The notes beneath the pieces are model-generated. The model was not told the origin of the DNA. It saw only the letters and a list, made by a program, of their open reading frames with translations, and searched no databases. 64,000 nt of DNA from BM714 sp964484935. GTDB lineage: Bacteria; Bacillota; Clostridia; Peptostreptococcales; BM714. The number at the start of each line of letters is the position of its first letter. The stretch's first letter is position 1. The DNA is taken from NCBI GenBank assembly GCA_964484935.1, contig CAZAFW010000004.1, forward strand, positions 1 through 64,000. The letters are read 5' to 3'. Positions 1 through 8,176 of this stretch are shown here, in pieces. Position numbers and translations under genes: made by a program.

Positions 1-43
1 TCTTTTTGTTCTCTCTCAGCTTTTCCAATTTGTTTATTGCCAT
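1..43 (-). CDS. mmdA: Carboxyltransferase subunit, probable methylmalonyl-CoA decarboxylase alpha (5' end only)
   Basis: Only the first 14 codons lie in the window. They read MAINKLEKLRENKK on the minus strand and run off the left edge. An ATG at 43 is preceded by a GGGAGGGG ribosome binding site. Short charged N-termini of this kind begin the biotin-dependent acyl-CoA carboxyltransferase family (MmdA / PccB). The position directly after the epimerase in a methylmalonyl-CoA operon fits methylmalonyl-CoA decarboxylase, which would release propionyl-CoA, or a propionyl-CoA carboxylase. The assignment rests mostly on context; the start codon itself is well supported. Confidence 0.55.
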   Translation of the reverse strand, partial: MAINKLEKLRENKK

Positions 44-75
44 TCCTGCCCCTCCCATTGATTATGTGCCTAGAT

Positions 76-474
76 TTACCTTTCCGTAAGCTCAAGCAGT
101 ATTCCGTTTGTACTCTTAGGATGAACAAAAGCTATTTTGGCTCCACCGGCGCCATATCTGGGCTTTTGATCTATCATTCGAACGCCTTTTTCCATAAGGT
201 CGGCAATTGCTTCTTCAATATTATCCACTCTTAGAGCCAAATGCTGAATGCCTTCCCCTTTTTTTTCAATATGTCTTGCAATAGGTCCATCTTCTGAAGT
301 TGATTCAAGGAGCTCGATTTCAGAATCGCCTGTTGGAAGAAATGCAACTTTAACCTTTTGTTCTTCAACAACTTCCGTTCCATCGGCTTTCATTCCGAGA
401 GCCTCGTAAAATTCCAAAGCTTTTTCCAAATCCTTGACCGCGATTCCTATATGGTCTATTTTAAGAGCTTTCAT
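76..474 (-). CDS. mce: Methylmalonyl-CoA epimerase
   Basis: This 132-residue protein of the VOC (glyoxalase) fold would interconvert (R)- and (S)-methylmalonyl-CoA. It starts MKALKIDHIGIAVKDL, where the His of DHIGIAV is the usual first metal ligand; a second His is in GIQHLALRV and the Glu ligand is in the C-terminal GILLELTER. The ATG at 474 is chosen over an in-frame upstream start because AGGAGG lies at 481-486. The length is typical of the family. It sits between meaB and the probable mmdA, all on the minus strand, so it links the mutase product to the carboxyltransferase. Confidence 0.93.
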   Translation of the reverse strand: MKALKIDHIGIAVKDLEKALEFYEALGMKADGTEVVEEQKVKVAFLPTGDSEIELLESTSEDGPIARHIEKKGEGIQHLALRVDNIEEAIADLMEKGVRMIDQKPRYGAGGAKIAFVHPKSTNGILLELTER

Positions 475-532
475 TTTTTTCCTCCTTTTTTCGATTGTCG
501 TTTTGCATATCAAAGCAAAACTTTTCACTATA

Positions 533-1462
533 TTATTTTATTTCATTGAAAATCGTTTCCTGCGCCGTATAAGGATCCATTTCCCGCGACGCCACCATTC
601 TCGACAATTCGTTAATTCTATTTTCCCTTTTCGACTTGTCCAACAATGTATTCATCAGGCATTGTCTTACCAAATCAATTATTTCAAATTTGCAGTTCGC
701 TGTTCTTCTTTCTTTGAATTCGCCTGTTTCTTTCATATGCTCCATGTGGCCGGTTATGGCTTCCAAAATCTTGTCTATGCCATCATTGTTTATTGCAACA
801 GCCGGAATTACAGGCGGTCTCCAATCCTCATTGTTGAAGTCGAGCATCATGTTGATTTCAGTAATTGTTCTCCTTGCGCCATCCCTGTCAGCCTTATTTA
901 CAGCAAAAACATCGCCGATTTCCATTATTCCGGCCTTTATTGTCTGTATGTCGTCTCCCAATCCGGGGACCATGACCATAAGTGTTGTATCGCAAGTCTT
1001 AACTATGTCAATCTCGGACTGACCCACTCCAACCGTCTCGATGAATATGTAGTCCGCCCCATAGACATCGAGCACTTTGACTGCAGCTCTTGTCGCTTCG
1101 GACAGTCCGCCAAGCCGTCCGCGTGCACCCATGCTTCTTATGAAAACACCCGGATCGGTATTGAGGTCGCCCATTCTGACCCTGTCCCCAAGTATTGCCC
1201 CACCTGTAAATGGACTGGTGGGATCTACCGCAATTATTGCAATTTTTTTGTTCTGTTTCCTGAGATGTTTTACAAGCTTGTCGGTGAGAGTGCTTTTCCC
1301 CGCCCCGGGAGGTCCTGTAATTCCGATTACATATGCCTTTCCCGTATGTCTATACAAGTCTTTAAGTATTTCAACAGCTTCAGCTTCGTTGTTTTCAATC
1401 ATTGTTATTAGCCTTGCAGCCGCTCGCTTGTCTCCTTTTAACAATCGTTCACGTATTTCCAT
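533..1462 (-). CDS. meaB: Methylmalonyl-CoA mutase-associated GTPase MeaB (ArgK family)
   Basis: The protein is a G3E-type P-loop GTPase of 309 residues that protects and gates cofactor loading of adenosylcobalamin-dependent mutases. The Walker A is GPPGAGKST. VDPTSPFTGGAILGDRVRM, ETVGVGQSE and NKAD are also visible. The ATG at 1462 (MEIRERLLKGD) matches the usual MeaB N-terminus; an in-frame TTG at 1510 would add 16 unlikely residues. It follows mcmB by 87 bases containing a short GC-rich hairpin. The family occurs next to the mutase in many genomes, which supports the call. Confidence 0.95.
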   Translation of the reverse strand: MEIRERLLKGDKRAAARLITMIENNEAEAVEILKDLYRHTGKAYVIGITGPPGAGKSTLTDKLVKHLRKQNKKIAIIAVDPTSPFTGGAILGDRVRMGDLNTDPGVFIRSMGARGRLGGLSEATRAAVKVLDVYGADYIFIETVGVGQSEIDIVKTCDTTLMVMVPGLGDDIQTIKAGIMEIGDVFAVNKADRDGARRTITEINMMLDFNNEDWRPPVIPAVAINNDGIDKILEAITGHMEHMKETGEFKERRTANCKFEIIDLVRQCLMNTLLDKSKRENRINELSRMVASREMDPYTAQETIFNEIK

Positions 1463-1517
1463 TGCTTCACCACCCGCCCGATTTAAGCATTTGTTCCTAA
1501 AATCCAACAAACAATCT

Positions 1518-1541
1518 CATTGGCCGCTTCCGCGGCCAATG
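1518..1541 (-). terminator. Hairpin between mcmB and meaB, possible attenuator
   Basis: CATTGGCCGC (1518-1527) and GCGGCCAATG (1532-1541) form a perfect 10-bp stem with a 4-base loop. The following bases on the minus strand are T-rich but not a clean U run. It may be a leaky terminator or an mRNA-processing or stability hairpin that lowers meaB relative to mcmB. Confidence 0.45.
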
Positions 1542-1549
1542 TATGTTTG

Positions 1550-1948
1550 TTATTTTCTTTTTACATTGTTCCTTATATATTCAATGGTTGTATCAGTGGT
1601 GGTTCCAGGTGTGAATACTTCCGAAATGCCTTTCTCCTTGAGAAAAGGTATGTCTTCTCCAGGAATCACCCCTCCGCCTACAACAAGTATGTCCGATGCG
1701 TCCTCGTCTCTTAGCAGATCGACAACCTTGGGCAGAAGCGTGTTGTGCGCTCCCGAGAGGATGCTGATTGCAACGCAGTCGACATCCTCTTGGATTGCCG
1801 CATTAACTATTTGCTGCGGTGTCTGTCTCAATCCCGTATAAATTACTTCCATTCCTGCATCCCTCAATGCTCTGGCAATGACTTTTGCTCCCCTGTCATG
1901 TCCGTCAAGCCCGGGTTTTGCCACTAACACTCTAATGGTTCTTTCCAT
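1550..1948 (-). CDS. mcmB: Methylmalonyl-CoA mutase small subunit (cobalamin-binding domain)
   Basis: This 132-residue protein is a stand-alone B12-binding domain. The DxHxxG signature that supplies the lower axial His to cobalt is in GLDGHDRGAK near residue 16-23, and VVGGGVIPGED fits the nucleotide-tail binding strand. In most organisms this domain is the C-terminus of one long mutase polypeptide; here it is a separate gene 20 bases after mcmA. GGAGG precedes the ATG at 1948. Together with McmA it should form the active succinyl-CoA / methylmalonyl-CoA isomerase. Confidence 0.93.
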   Translation of the reverse strand: MERTIRVLVAKPGLDGHDRGAKVIARALRDAGMEVIYTGLRQTPQQIVNAAIQEDVDCVAISILSGAHNTLLPKVVDLLRDEDASDILVVGGGVIPGEDIPFLKEKGISEVFTPGTTTDTTIEYIRNNVKRK

Positions 1949-1968
1949 TTTAATCGTCCTCCCGTTTT

Positions 1969-3645
1969 CTATATTCGAACCGACTGTTGATATTCGCCGA
2001 AAACTTCTCTCATTACTCCACAGATTTCTCCAAGCGTTGCATAAGACTTTACTGCTTCCAAAATGAAAGGCATTACATTGTCATCGCCTTCGCAGGCTTT
2101 TTTTAGAGCTTTCAGATTGGCTTCAACCGCCTGACTGTCCCTCTCGGCTTTAAGCTCCTGCAGCTTTTTCTTTTGCCCCTCACCGACAGACATGTCGACT
2201 CTCAAAAGATCTTTTGGAGGCTCTTCTTCAACAGTGAATTTGTTGACTCCAACCACAACAGCTCTCTCTGTCTCTATGTCCTTTTGACATCTGTATGCGG
2301 CATCCATTATTTCCTGTTGTATATATCCGTTGTCAATTGCTTTCGGTGCTCCGCCAAGCTCATCTATTTTTTTGATGTATGCATAGGCCTGTTCCTCGAT
2401 GTCCTTGGTCTTGCTTTCAATAAAATATGAACCTGCAAGAGGATCGACTGTATTTGTCACGCCGCTTTCATGGGCAACTATCTGTTGGGTCCTAAGCGCT
2501 ATCCTGACTGAATCCTCGGTCGGAAGAGCAAGCGCCTCGTCTCTGGAATTGGTGTGCAGGGATTGTGTTCCTCCAAGAACCGCCGCCAGCGTCTGAATAG
2601 CAACTCGAACAATGTTGTTGTCCGGCTGCTGCGCAGTAAGTGTTGATCCTCCTGTTTGCGTATGGAACTTGAGCATCATTGATTTCGGATTCTTTGCATT
2701 GAACCTTTCCTTCATTATTTTTGCCCAAAGCCTTCTTGCCGCTCTAAATTTGGATATTTCCTCAAGCAGATCGTTATGTGAATTGAAGAAAAATGAAAGT
2801 CTCGGGGCAAATGAATCAACATCCAGACCCGTGGCTATGGCAGCCTCGACATAGGCAATTCCATCGGCCAATGTGAATCCGACTTCCTGGGCCGCTGTCG
2901 ATCCTGCCTCCCTTATATGGTATCCAGATATGCTTATGGTATTCCACTGAGGCACATTTTCCGAACAATATTCGAATATATTTGTTATAAGCCTCATTGA
3001 AGGCTCTGTGGGAAATATATATGTCCCTCTTGCAATATACTCCTTCAATATGTCATTCTGTATTGTTCCCCTCAGCTTTTCCATAGACACACCCTGCTTC
3101 TCGGCAACAGCTATGTACATAGCCAGCAGTACTGCCGCCGGGGCGTTTATTGTCATCGATGTGCTGACTTTGTCAAGAGGTATTCCTCCGAACAATATTT
3201 CCATGTCCTTGAGCGAATCTATCGCTACTCCGACTTTTCCGACTTCTCCTTCAGCGAGGGAATGGTCGGAGTCGTAGCCTATTTGGGTTGGAAGGTCGAA
3301 TGCCACCGAAAGTCCGCTTCCTCCCTGAGCTAAAAGAAGTTTGTATCTCTCATTTGACGCTTCAGCTGTTGCAAATCCGGCATACATTCTCATTGTCCAC
3401 AAACGGCCTCTGTACATCGTCGGTTGAACTCCCCTTGTGTACGGGTATTGTCCCGGAAAATTCAATTCTTCCATGTAGTCGATGTCTTCTACATCTACAG
3501 GAGAAAAAACTCTTCCTACTTCATCCCCTGATGCAGACATGAAATTTTCTTTTCTCTCCGGGCGTTTCCTAATGGATTTTTGTGTCGATTCTTCGAACAA
3601 TTCCGCCGCTTTTCTGATATCGTCAAGCTTATCCCTATCAAACAT
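1969..3645 (-). CDS. mcmA: Methylmalonyl-CoA mutase large (catalytic) subunit
   Basis: The 558-residue protein covers the substrate-binding TIM barrel of acyl-CoA mutases and ends before any B12 domain. The diagnostic segment FPGQYPYTRGVQPTMYRG and the following TMRMYAGFATAEASNERY, which line the CoA tunnel, are about residues 62-100. TQTGGSTLTAQQPDNN is also family-typical. The ATG at 3645 has AGGAGG six bases upstream; an earlier in-frame start at 3669 has none. It is the first gene of the operon mcmA-mcmB-meaB-mce-(mmdA). A 2-methylmalonyl rather than isobutyryl substrate is inferred from the epimerase neighbour. Confidence 0.94.
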   Translation of the reverse strand: MFDRDKLDDIRKAAELFEESTQKSIRKRPERKENFMSASGDEVGRVFSPVDVEDIDYMEELNFPGQYPYTRGVQPTMYRGRLWTMRMYAGFATAEASNERYKLLLAQGGSGLSVAFDLPTQIGYDSDHSLAEGEVGKVGVAIDSLKDMEILFGGIPLDKVSTSMTINAPAAVLLAMYIAVAEKQGVSMEKLRGTIQNDILKEYIARGTYIFPTEPSMRLITNIFEYCSENVPQWNTISISGYHIREAGSTAAQEVGFTLADGIAYVEAAIATGLDVDSFAPRLSFFFNSHNDLLEEISKFRAARRLWAKIMKERFNAKNPKSMMLKFHTQTGGSTLTAQQPDNNIVRVAIQTLAAVLGGTQSLHTNSRDEALALPTEDSVRIALRTQQIVAHESGVTNTVDPLAGSYFIESKTKDIEEQAYAYIKKIDELGGAPKAIDNGYIQQEIMDAAYRCQKDIETERAVVVGVNKFTVEEEPPKDLLRVDMSVGEGQKKKLQELKAERDSQAVEANLKALKKACEGDDNVMPFILEAVKSYATLGEICGVMREVFGEYQQSVRI

Positions 3646-3669
3646 ATTGTTCCTCCTTTGGACTTTCAA

Positions 3670-4102
3670 GCTATATATTTTGTTGCTGCAAAAACCTATG
3701 GGTATCGCCTATAATATATCATAAATATAATTGTGTTTTTTCTCCTCAGATAAAAATATACTTGTATACATACTTATTTTGAAGGAAATTATTCAAATAG
3801 CGACACGTATAATTTCACATTTGTATACGATTGCTCAAAAGCCTTGAAGTCCTTGCATCAACAGCAATTCTAAGTACGCTGGCATTATGTTTTGGCTTTC
3901 AAACCATTTTACACAAGTATAACTTCTATATCGCTTACATGCAATAATCATCTCATCCTTTTTTTTTGCATGATTTGTTTCATTCTAAAGCTTTTACCGC
4001 AAAAATATATAAAAATTTTTCAATATCCTTTTTTAAATAAGATTCCTCCGGTTGGCACTCAATTCATTTGTAGTGAAATTGCCGGATTTCTGCAAAAATA
4101 AC
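3670..4102. other. Non-coding leader of the mcm operon
   Basis: This AT-rich stretch of over 400 bases holds no convincing gene on either strand. It should contain the mcmA promoter. TTGAAT followed 18 bases later by TATGTA on the minus strand near 3765-3795 is a possible but weak choice. The two GTATAC operator candidates are here. No recognisable riboswitch (including a cobalamin B12-box) was seen. Confidence 0.6.
3762..3830. promoter_or_regulatory. Pair of TTGTATAC-type operator candidates upstream of mcmA
   Basis: TTGTATACA (3762-3770) and TTGTATACGA (3821-3830) lie 59 bases apart in the leader of the mcm operon. TTGTATACAA-like palindromes are typical of GntR-family (FadR subgroup) operators. 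No regulator gene is nearby, so the assignment is inference from motif shape only. Confidence 0.4.
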
Positions 4103-4136
4103 AACCGGCATATGAGCCTCAGCCCTAATGCCGGTT
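4103..4136 (-). terminator. Terminator after the thioesterase gene
   Basis: AACCGGCAT (4103-4111) pairs with ATGCCGGTT (4128-4136). On the minus strand it is followed by GTTATTTTTGC, a typical U tract. Confidence 0.8.
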
Positions 4137-4144
4137 TGAATTTT

Positions 4145-4546
4145 TTATTTTTTTGAAGCTTTTTCCCGAGTCATATTTAGGAATTTTTCCTTTTCTATTA
4201 TGAACCTACTGTGTGTTCCTTCGCCTATCTTGTCTTTTTCATCGAAGGCCTCGACCTTGAAAACAAGCTTCTTCCTGTCTATTTCGATAAGCTCCGCAGT
4301 GGCAGTGACCTTCATTCCTACCGGTGTTGCCGCAAGATGCTTCACATCTAAATGCGTGCCTACCGTCGCGTACCCTTCGGGAAGAAAAGGATCCACAGCG
4401 TTAAGCGAAGTGTTTTCAATCAGTCCAATCATTGCCGGGGTAGCATACACACTTACCCCTCCGCTTCCGTAGCTTGCCGCAGTCTCTTTTTCATTTACAA
4501 CTATTTCCATTTTAGCATTCATTCCTATCTTAATATTGAAATGCAT
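4145..4546 (-). CDS. Thioesterase family protein (FlK-like hotdog fold)
   Basis: This 133-residue single hotdog domain resembles fluoroacetyl-CoA-specific thioesterase FlK and its many relatives of unknown substrate. TPAMIGLIENTSLNAVDPFLPEG and GTHLDVKHLAATPVG carry the conserved Glu/Thr and His regions that in FlK act in acyl-CoA hydrolysis. AAGGAGG lies five bases before the ATG at 4546. It has its own terminators on both sides, so it is probably a single-gene unit. The substrate is unknown. Proximity to the methylmalonyl-CoA operon suggests a short acyl-CoA, but that is inference. Confidence 0.82.
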   Translation of the reverse strand: MHFNIKIGMNAKMEIVVNEKETAASYGSGGVSVYATPAMIGLIENTSLNAVDPFLPEGYATVGTHLDVKHLAATPVGMKVTATAELIEIDRKKLVFKVEAFDEKDKIGEGTHSRFIIEKEKFLNMTREKASKK

Positions 4547-4577
4547 GACAGCCTCCTTAAATATTCTTTAAAAACAA

Positions 4578-4602
4578 CTCCGGCATAGAATACATGCCGG
4601 AG
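4578..4602 (-). terminator. Terminator after ftsH
   Basis: CTCCGGCAT (4578-4586) and ATGCCGGAG (4594-4602) form a 9-bp stem. TTGTTTTT follows on the minus strand. Confidence 0.85.
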
Positions 4603-4608
4603 ACAAAT

Positions 4609-6705
4609 TTAATATTTTTCACCATCCGCTTCTTCGGCTTCCGGTATCGCTTCTTCATTCGAAGTTTCTTCATTCGAAGGTTCTTCTTTTGAAGGTTCTT
4701 CTTTTGAAGGTTCTTCTTTTGAAGGTTCTTCTTTAATCTTTTTCATGGCCTTCCTACTTGACTCGGGATTCCTGATTATTTCAGCAATTTTACCATTTTC
4801 GTTTTCTTCTCCAAACAATTCCTGAAACTCCCTGTTTCGTTCTTTTTCAATTTCCTTTGCCGCCTCTTCGGGATTGGCCATGAATGAATCATAGTCATTT
4901 CGGAAAATATACTCAAATTCCTCGGAATTAATGGTTTCCCTTTCAAGAAGCGCTTTTGCAATGTAGTGCAGCTTTTCAACATTCTCCTCCAGCAGCTTCA
5001 TGGCCTGGTCATATGATTCATCCATTATTCTTCGGATTTCCTTGTCTATCTCGTAAGCAACTTCCTCGGAATAGTTTTTCATTGTGGTCAAATCTCTGCC
5101 AAGGAACACTTCGTCCCCGTTTCCGTATGTCATTGTGCCAAGTTTTTCGCTCATTCCATAATGCGTAACCATTGCCCTTGAAATTTCAGTTGCGCGCTTG
5201 AGGTCATTCTGCGCGCCTGTGCTTATGTCATGCAGTATCAAGGCTTCCGCCACGCGTCCGCCAAGCAGTATTATCAGCCTTTTTTCCATTTCGGATTTTG
5301 TTGCATAGTATTTGTCTTCTTTCGGCAGTTGCATCGTGAATCCGCCTGCCCGACCTCTTGGAATTATTGTAACCTGGTGGACAGTGTCCGTATCGGGCAA
5401 AAGCCTTGCCAAAACGGCATGTCCTCCTTCGTGATAAGCCGTGAGTCTTTTTTCCTTGTCGCTTATAACCCTGCTTCTTTTCTCCGGTCCAGCTATAACT
5501 TTGGTTATGGCTTCCTCTATTGTATCCATTTTTATTGTCTTGTTATTTACTCTTGCCGAAAGCAATGCTGCCTCGTTTAGGAGATTTTCCAAATCAGCCG
5601 GTGTGAATCCCGGTGTTCTTCTCGCAAGAACCTTCAAATTGACGTCCTCGTCAAGAGGCTTGTTCTTCGAGTGGATTTTGAGTATCGCCTCGCGACCCCT
5701 TATGTCGGGTATTCCCACGCTTACCTGCCTGTCGAATCTTCCCGGTCTGAGAAGCGCCGGATCAAGGATGTCCGGTCTGTTGGTTGCGGCTATGATTATG
5801 ATCCCCTCATGGTCGCCAAATCCATCCATCTCAACGAGCAGCTGATTAAGGGTTTGTTCCCTCTCGTCATGCCCTCCACCAAGGCCTGCGCCTCTTTTTC
5901 TTCCCACAGCATCTATTTCGTCTATGAAAACTATACATGGTGAACTCTTTTTGGCTTGCTCAAAAAGGTCTCTGACTCTTGAAGCTCCCACACCTACAAA
6001 CATTTCAACAAAATCGGATCCACTTATGCTGAAAAAGGGCACTCCGGCTTCTCCTGCAACAGCTCTTGTCAAATATGTCTTTCCTGTTCCGGGAGGTCCA
6101 ATCATCAATACACCTTTGGGAATTCGCGCGCCCAATTCGACATATTTTCTTGGATTCCTTAAAAAGTCAACTATTTCCTTAAGCTCTTCTTTTTCTTCAT
6201 CCAGGCCTGCAACATCGTCGAAGTCTATCTTTTTGCTTTCATCTTCCTTATGCAGTTTTGCCTTGCTTTTTCCGAAGGACATCACCTTTCCGCCCCCGCC
6301 TTGTGACTGGTTCATGAAAACAAACCAGAAAACAACAAAAATCAAAACCATGAAAACTGATGGAAGAATGTCTATAAACCATGGTGTCTGAACTGGAGGT
6401 TCCCCTGTCAATTTTATCTGTCCGCTTTCCAATCCCGGAAGAATGTATCTTGCAACGAATGAATCCGTAGCAATCACTTTTGGAATATAGGCGGCAAAAG
6501 TCGAACCGTCGCTCTTAAGAACACCTATAATTTGATTTTCGTTAAAATTAATTTCCTGGACATTGTCATTTGTGAGTTCGCTTATAAGACCAGACATGTC
6601 CAAGGTCTTTTGCTCCTGAGGCGCTCTTCCGTAAAACTGGACAATCATTATTATTATGATGAATACTAGTATATAGAAGCTAGCACCTTTAAAATACTTT
6701 CTCAA
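4609..6705 (-). CDS. ftsH: ATP-dependent zinc metalloprotease FtsH
   Basis: This membrane-anchored AAA+ protease has 698 residues. Two membrane segments are at about residues 10-23 and 112-131, with the small extracellular domain between them. Walker A GPPGTGKT is at 203-210, followed by FIDEID and the SRH arginines, then the zinc motif HEGGH in AYHEGGHAVLARLL. The start is TTG at 6705, fixed by GGAGG nine bases upstream. It degrades misfolded membrane proteins and unstable regulators. The C-terminus is odd: a run of near-identical KEEPS/NEETS pentapeptides, acidic and probably disordered. It follows tilS by 55 bases, without the hpt gene that often lies between them. Confidence 0.97.
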   Translation of the reverse strand: MRKYFKGASFYILVFIIIIMIVQFYGRAPQEQKTLDMSGLISELTNDNVQEINFNENQIIGVLKSDGSTFAAYIPKVIATDSFVARYILPGLESGQIKLTGEPPVQTPWFIDILPSVFMVLIFVVFWFVFMNQSQGGGGKVMSFGKSKAKLHKEDESKKIDFDDVAGLDEEKEELKEIVDFLRNPRKYVELGARIPKGVLMIGPPGTGKTYLTRAVAGEAGVPFFSISGSDFVEMFVGVGASRVRDLFEQAKKSSPCIVFIDEIDAVGRKRGAGLGGGHDEREQTLNQLLVEMDGFGDHEGIIIIAATNRPDILDPALLRPGRFDRQVSVGIPDIRGREAILKIHSKNKPLDEDVNLKVLARRTPGFTPADLENLLNEAALLSARVNNKTIKMDTIEEAITKVIAGPEKRSRVISDKEKRLTAYHEGGHAVLARLLPDTDTVHQVTIIPRGRAGGFTMQLPKEDKYYATKSEMEKRLIILLGGRVAEALILHDISTGAQNDLKRATEISRAMVTHYGMSEKLGTMTYGNGDEVFLGRDLTTMKNYSEEVAYEIDKEIRRIMDESYDQAMKLLEENVEKLHYIAKALLERETINSEEFEYIFRNDYDSFMANPEEAAKEIEKERNREFQELFGEENENGKIAEIIRNPESSRKAMKKIKEEPSKEEPSKEEPSKEEPSNEETSNEEAIPEAEEADGEKY
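4661..4734 (-). repeat. 15-bp tandem repeat inside ftsH coding the acidic tail
   Basis: The 15-base unit GAAGGTTCTTCTTTT (plus strand) recurs head to tail about four times, with one or two diverged copies towards 4661. Each unit encodes KEEPS on the minus strand. Because the unit is a multiple of three, copy-number slippage would change the tail length without a frameshift. Confidence 0.85.
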
Positions 6706-6760
6706 AAGTAAACCTCCTTTCGCCTTCTTTAAAACTTGCGTCTTTTCATTCTAACACATT

Positions 6761-8173
6761 TCATTTTTCATAACAAGTTGGTAAAATCGTTATTTTAAGC
6801 ACGTTTTCAGTGCTCGCATCCAACTTGTAAATATCGCTCATCCTGTGTCCCGCGACCCATGCAATTTCATCTCCATCACAAATGAGCAATACGGAATCCC
6901 TCTTTGTTTCTTCTATTTTCGAATCCATCATAAAGTCTTTTAATTTTTTAGTGCCATTCATTCCCAATGGGGAAAAACGGTCTCCATTCCGCCTGTTTCT
7001 GACTTTTAGAAATTTATTGGCTAACTTACCTTCGTCTATGAAAACCGTCCAAGTATTCGATCTTCCTTCAAAGCCTTCCGCGAACGGCATTTTTTCAATT
7101 TTTATCAAGTCTCCCGTCTCCTTCACATAGACGGGTTCACCCATTTCCAAAGCATATTCAAACTCGATCTTTTTAAAATCGGTTTTTCTTTTACAGACTG
7201 ATATCTTTCCGCCGGCGATTGTGACATCGACAAAGCCCGGGAATTCAATCGTCTTTTTCCCTTTAGCCCTCTCTATTGAATGAAGTGCCGCAGAAACACG
7301 TTCTCCTGTCACATCTGTAAGATTCCCTTTAACTTCTTCCACTGCCCGCCTCAAAATTCTGCTTCTCAATGCCTTGTGTATTCCATTGAAGTCATCGCGG
7401 CTTATAAAAACCCCGCTTCCATCTCTGACTACTGCTATTTTTTCGAATTCCTTTTCAGCCGCATATTCAATGAAGTCGCTGTCTTCCCTGAGCATGTCTC
7501 CCATGCGGAAAAGGGCTTCGCTGATTTTTTCATTGAAATTGTTTTCGATGTATGGCAAAAGCTCAAGCCGTATTTTGTTCCTTGTGTAGACCGGCTCAAG
7601 GTTGGTCAAGTCGGTACGGGGATTCAAGCCGTTTTCTTTGCAGTAATTTTCGATTTCTTCGCGTTTGAAGATCAGTATCGGTCTTATGAAAATACCGTCT
7701 CTCATATGTTCTATGCCTGCAAGGCCTTTGAGTCCAGTCCCTCTCATTATGCGCATCAAAATGGTTTCGGCCTGGTCGTTCAAATTCTGCCCCAGGGCTA
7801 TTCGCCCACATCCAGTTTCCTTTGCAGCCGACTCGAATAGACCATATCTCACTTTGCGTCCCGCCTCTTCAAGCGACATTTTCCATTTTTCGGACATCCC
7901 CGAAATATCCATTTCATATGTCATGCATTCCAGACCATTTTGCCTGCAGAACTCAGAAACAAAAAGAGCGTCTTTTTTAGAGTCTTCGCCCCGCAGCATG
8001 TGGTTGATGTGTACAGGGACAATCCTTAAGTCCCATTCATTCTTAAGCCTTAGGAAAAGGGAAAGCATGCAAATCGAATCCGGTCCGCCGGATATCCCCA
8101 ATACAACTCCATAGCCCTTTTCGAGCAATCCTTTTTCAATTATATTTTCCTTGAATCTATCATACATATCCAT
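6761..8173 (-). CDS. tilS: tRNA(Ile)-lysidine synthase TilS
   Basis: This 470-residue cytoplasmic enzyme uses ATP to attach lysine to C34 of the CAU-anticodon tRNA-Ile, switching it from Met to Ile decoding. The PP-loop SGGPDS is at residues 28-33. The N-terminal N-type ATPase domain is followed by TilS substrate-binding and C-terminal domains (RNRRNGDRFSPLGMNGTKKLKDFM near residue 390). AGGAGA precedes the ATG at 8173. The stop of pmbA lies only a few bases upstream, so the two genes are cotranscribed. Length is normal for Firmicutes. Confidence 0.95.
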   Translation of the reverse strand: MDMYDRFKENIIEKGLLEKGYGVVLGISGGPDSICMLSLFLRLKNEWDLRIVPVHINHMLRGEDSKKDALFVSEFCRQNGLECMTYEMDISGMSEKWKMSLEEAGRKVRYGLFESAAKETGCGRIALGQNLNDQAETILMRIMRGTGLKGLAGIEHMRDGIFIRPILIFKREEIENYCKENGLNPRTDLTNLEPVYTRNKIRLELLPYIENNFNEKISEALFRMGDMLREDSDFIEYAAEKEFEKIAVVRDGSGVFISRDDFNGIHKALRSRILRRAVEEVKGNLTDVTGERVSAALHSIERAKGKKTIEFPGFVDVTIAGGKISVCKRKTDFKKIEFEYALEMGEPVYVKETGDLIKIEKMPFAEGFEGRSNTWTVFIDEGKLANKFLKVRNRRNGDRFSPLGMNGTKKLKDFMMDSKIEETKRDSVLLICDGDEIAWVAGHRMSDIYKLDASTENVLKITILPTCYEK

Positions 8174-8176
8174 TTG

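Noticed and set aside
434..1411. A 325-codon plus-strand open frame antisense to meaB
   Set aside because: It mirrors the whole meaB gene, has low-complexity composition, no ribosome site and no recognisable motif, so it is a shadow frame.
3670..4102. Cobalamin riboswitch upstream of the B12-dependent mutase
   Set aside because: No B12-box-like core (GCCACTG) or folded leader pattern was seen in the AT-rich region.
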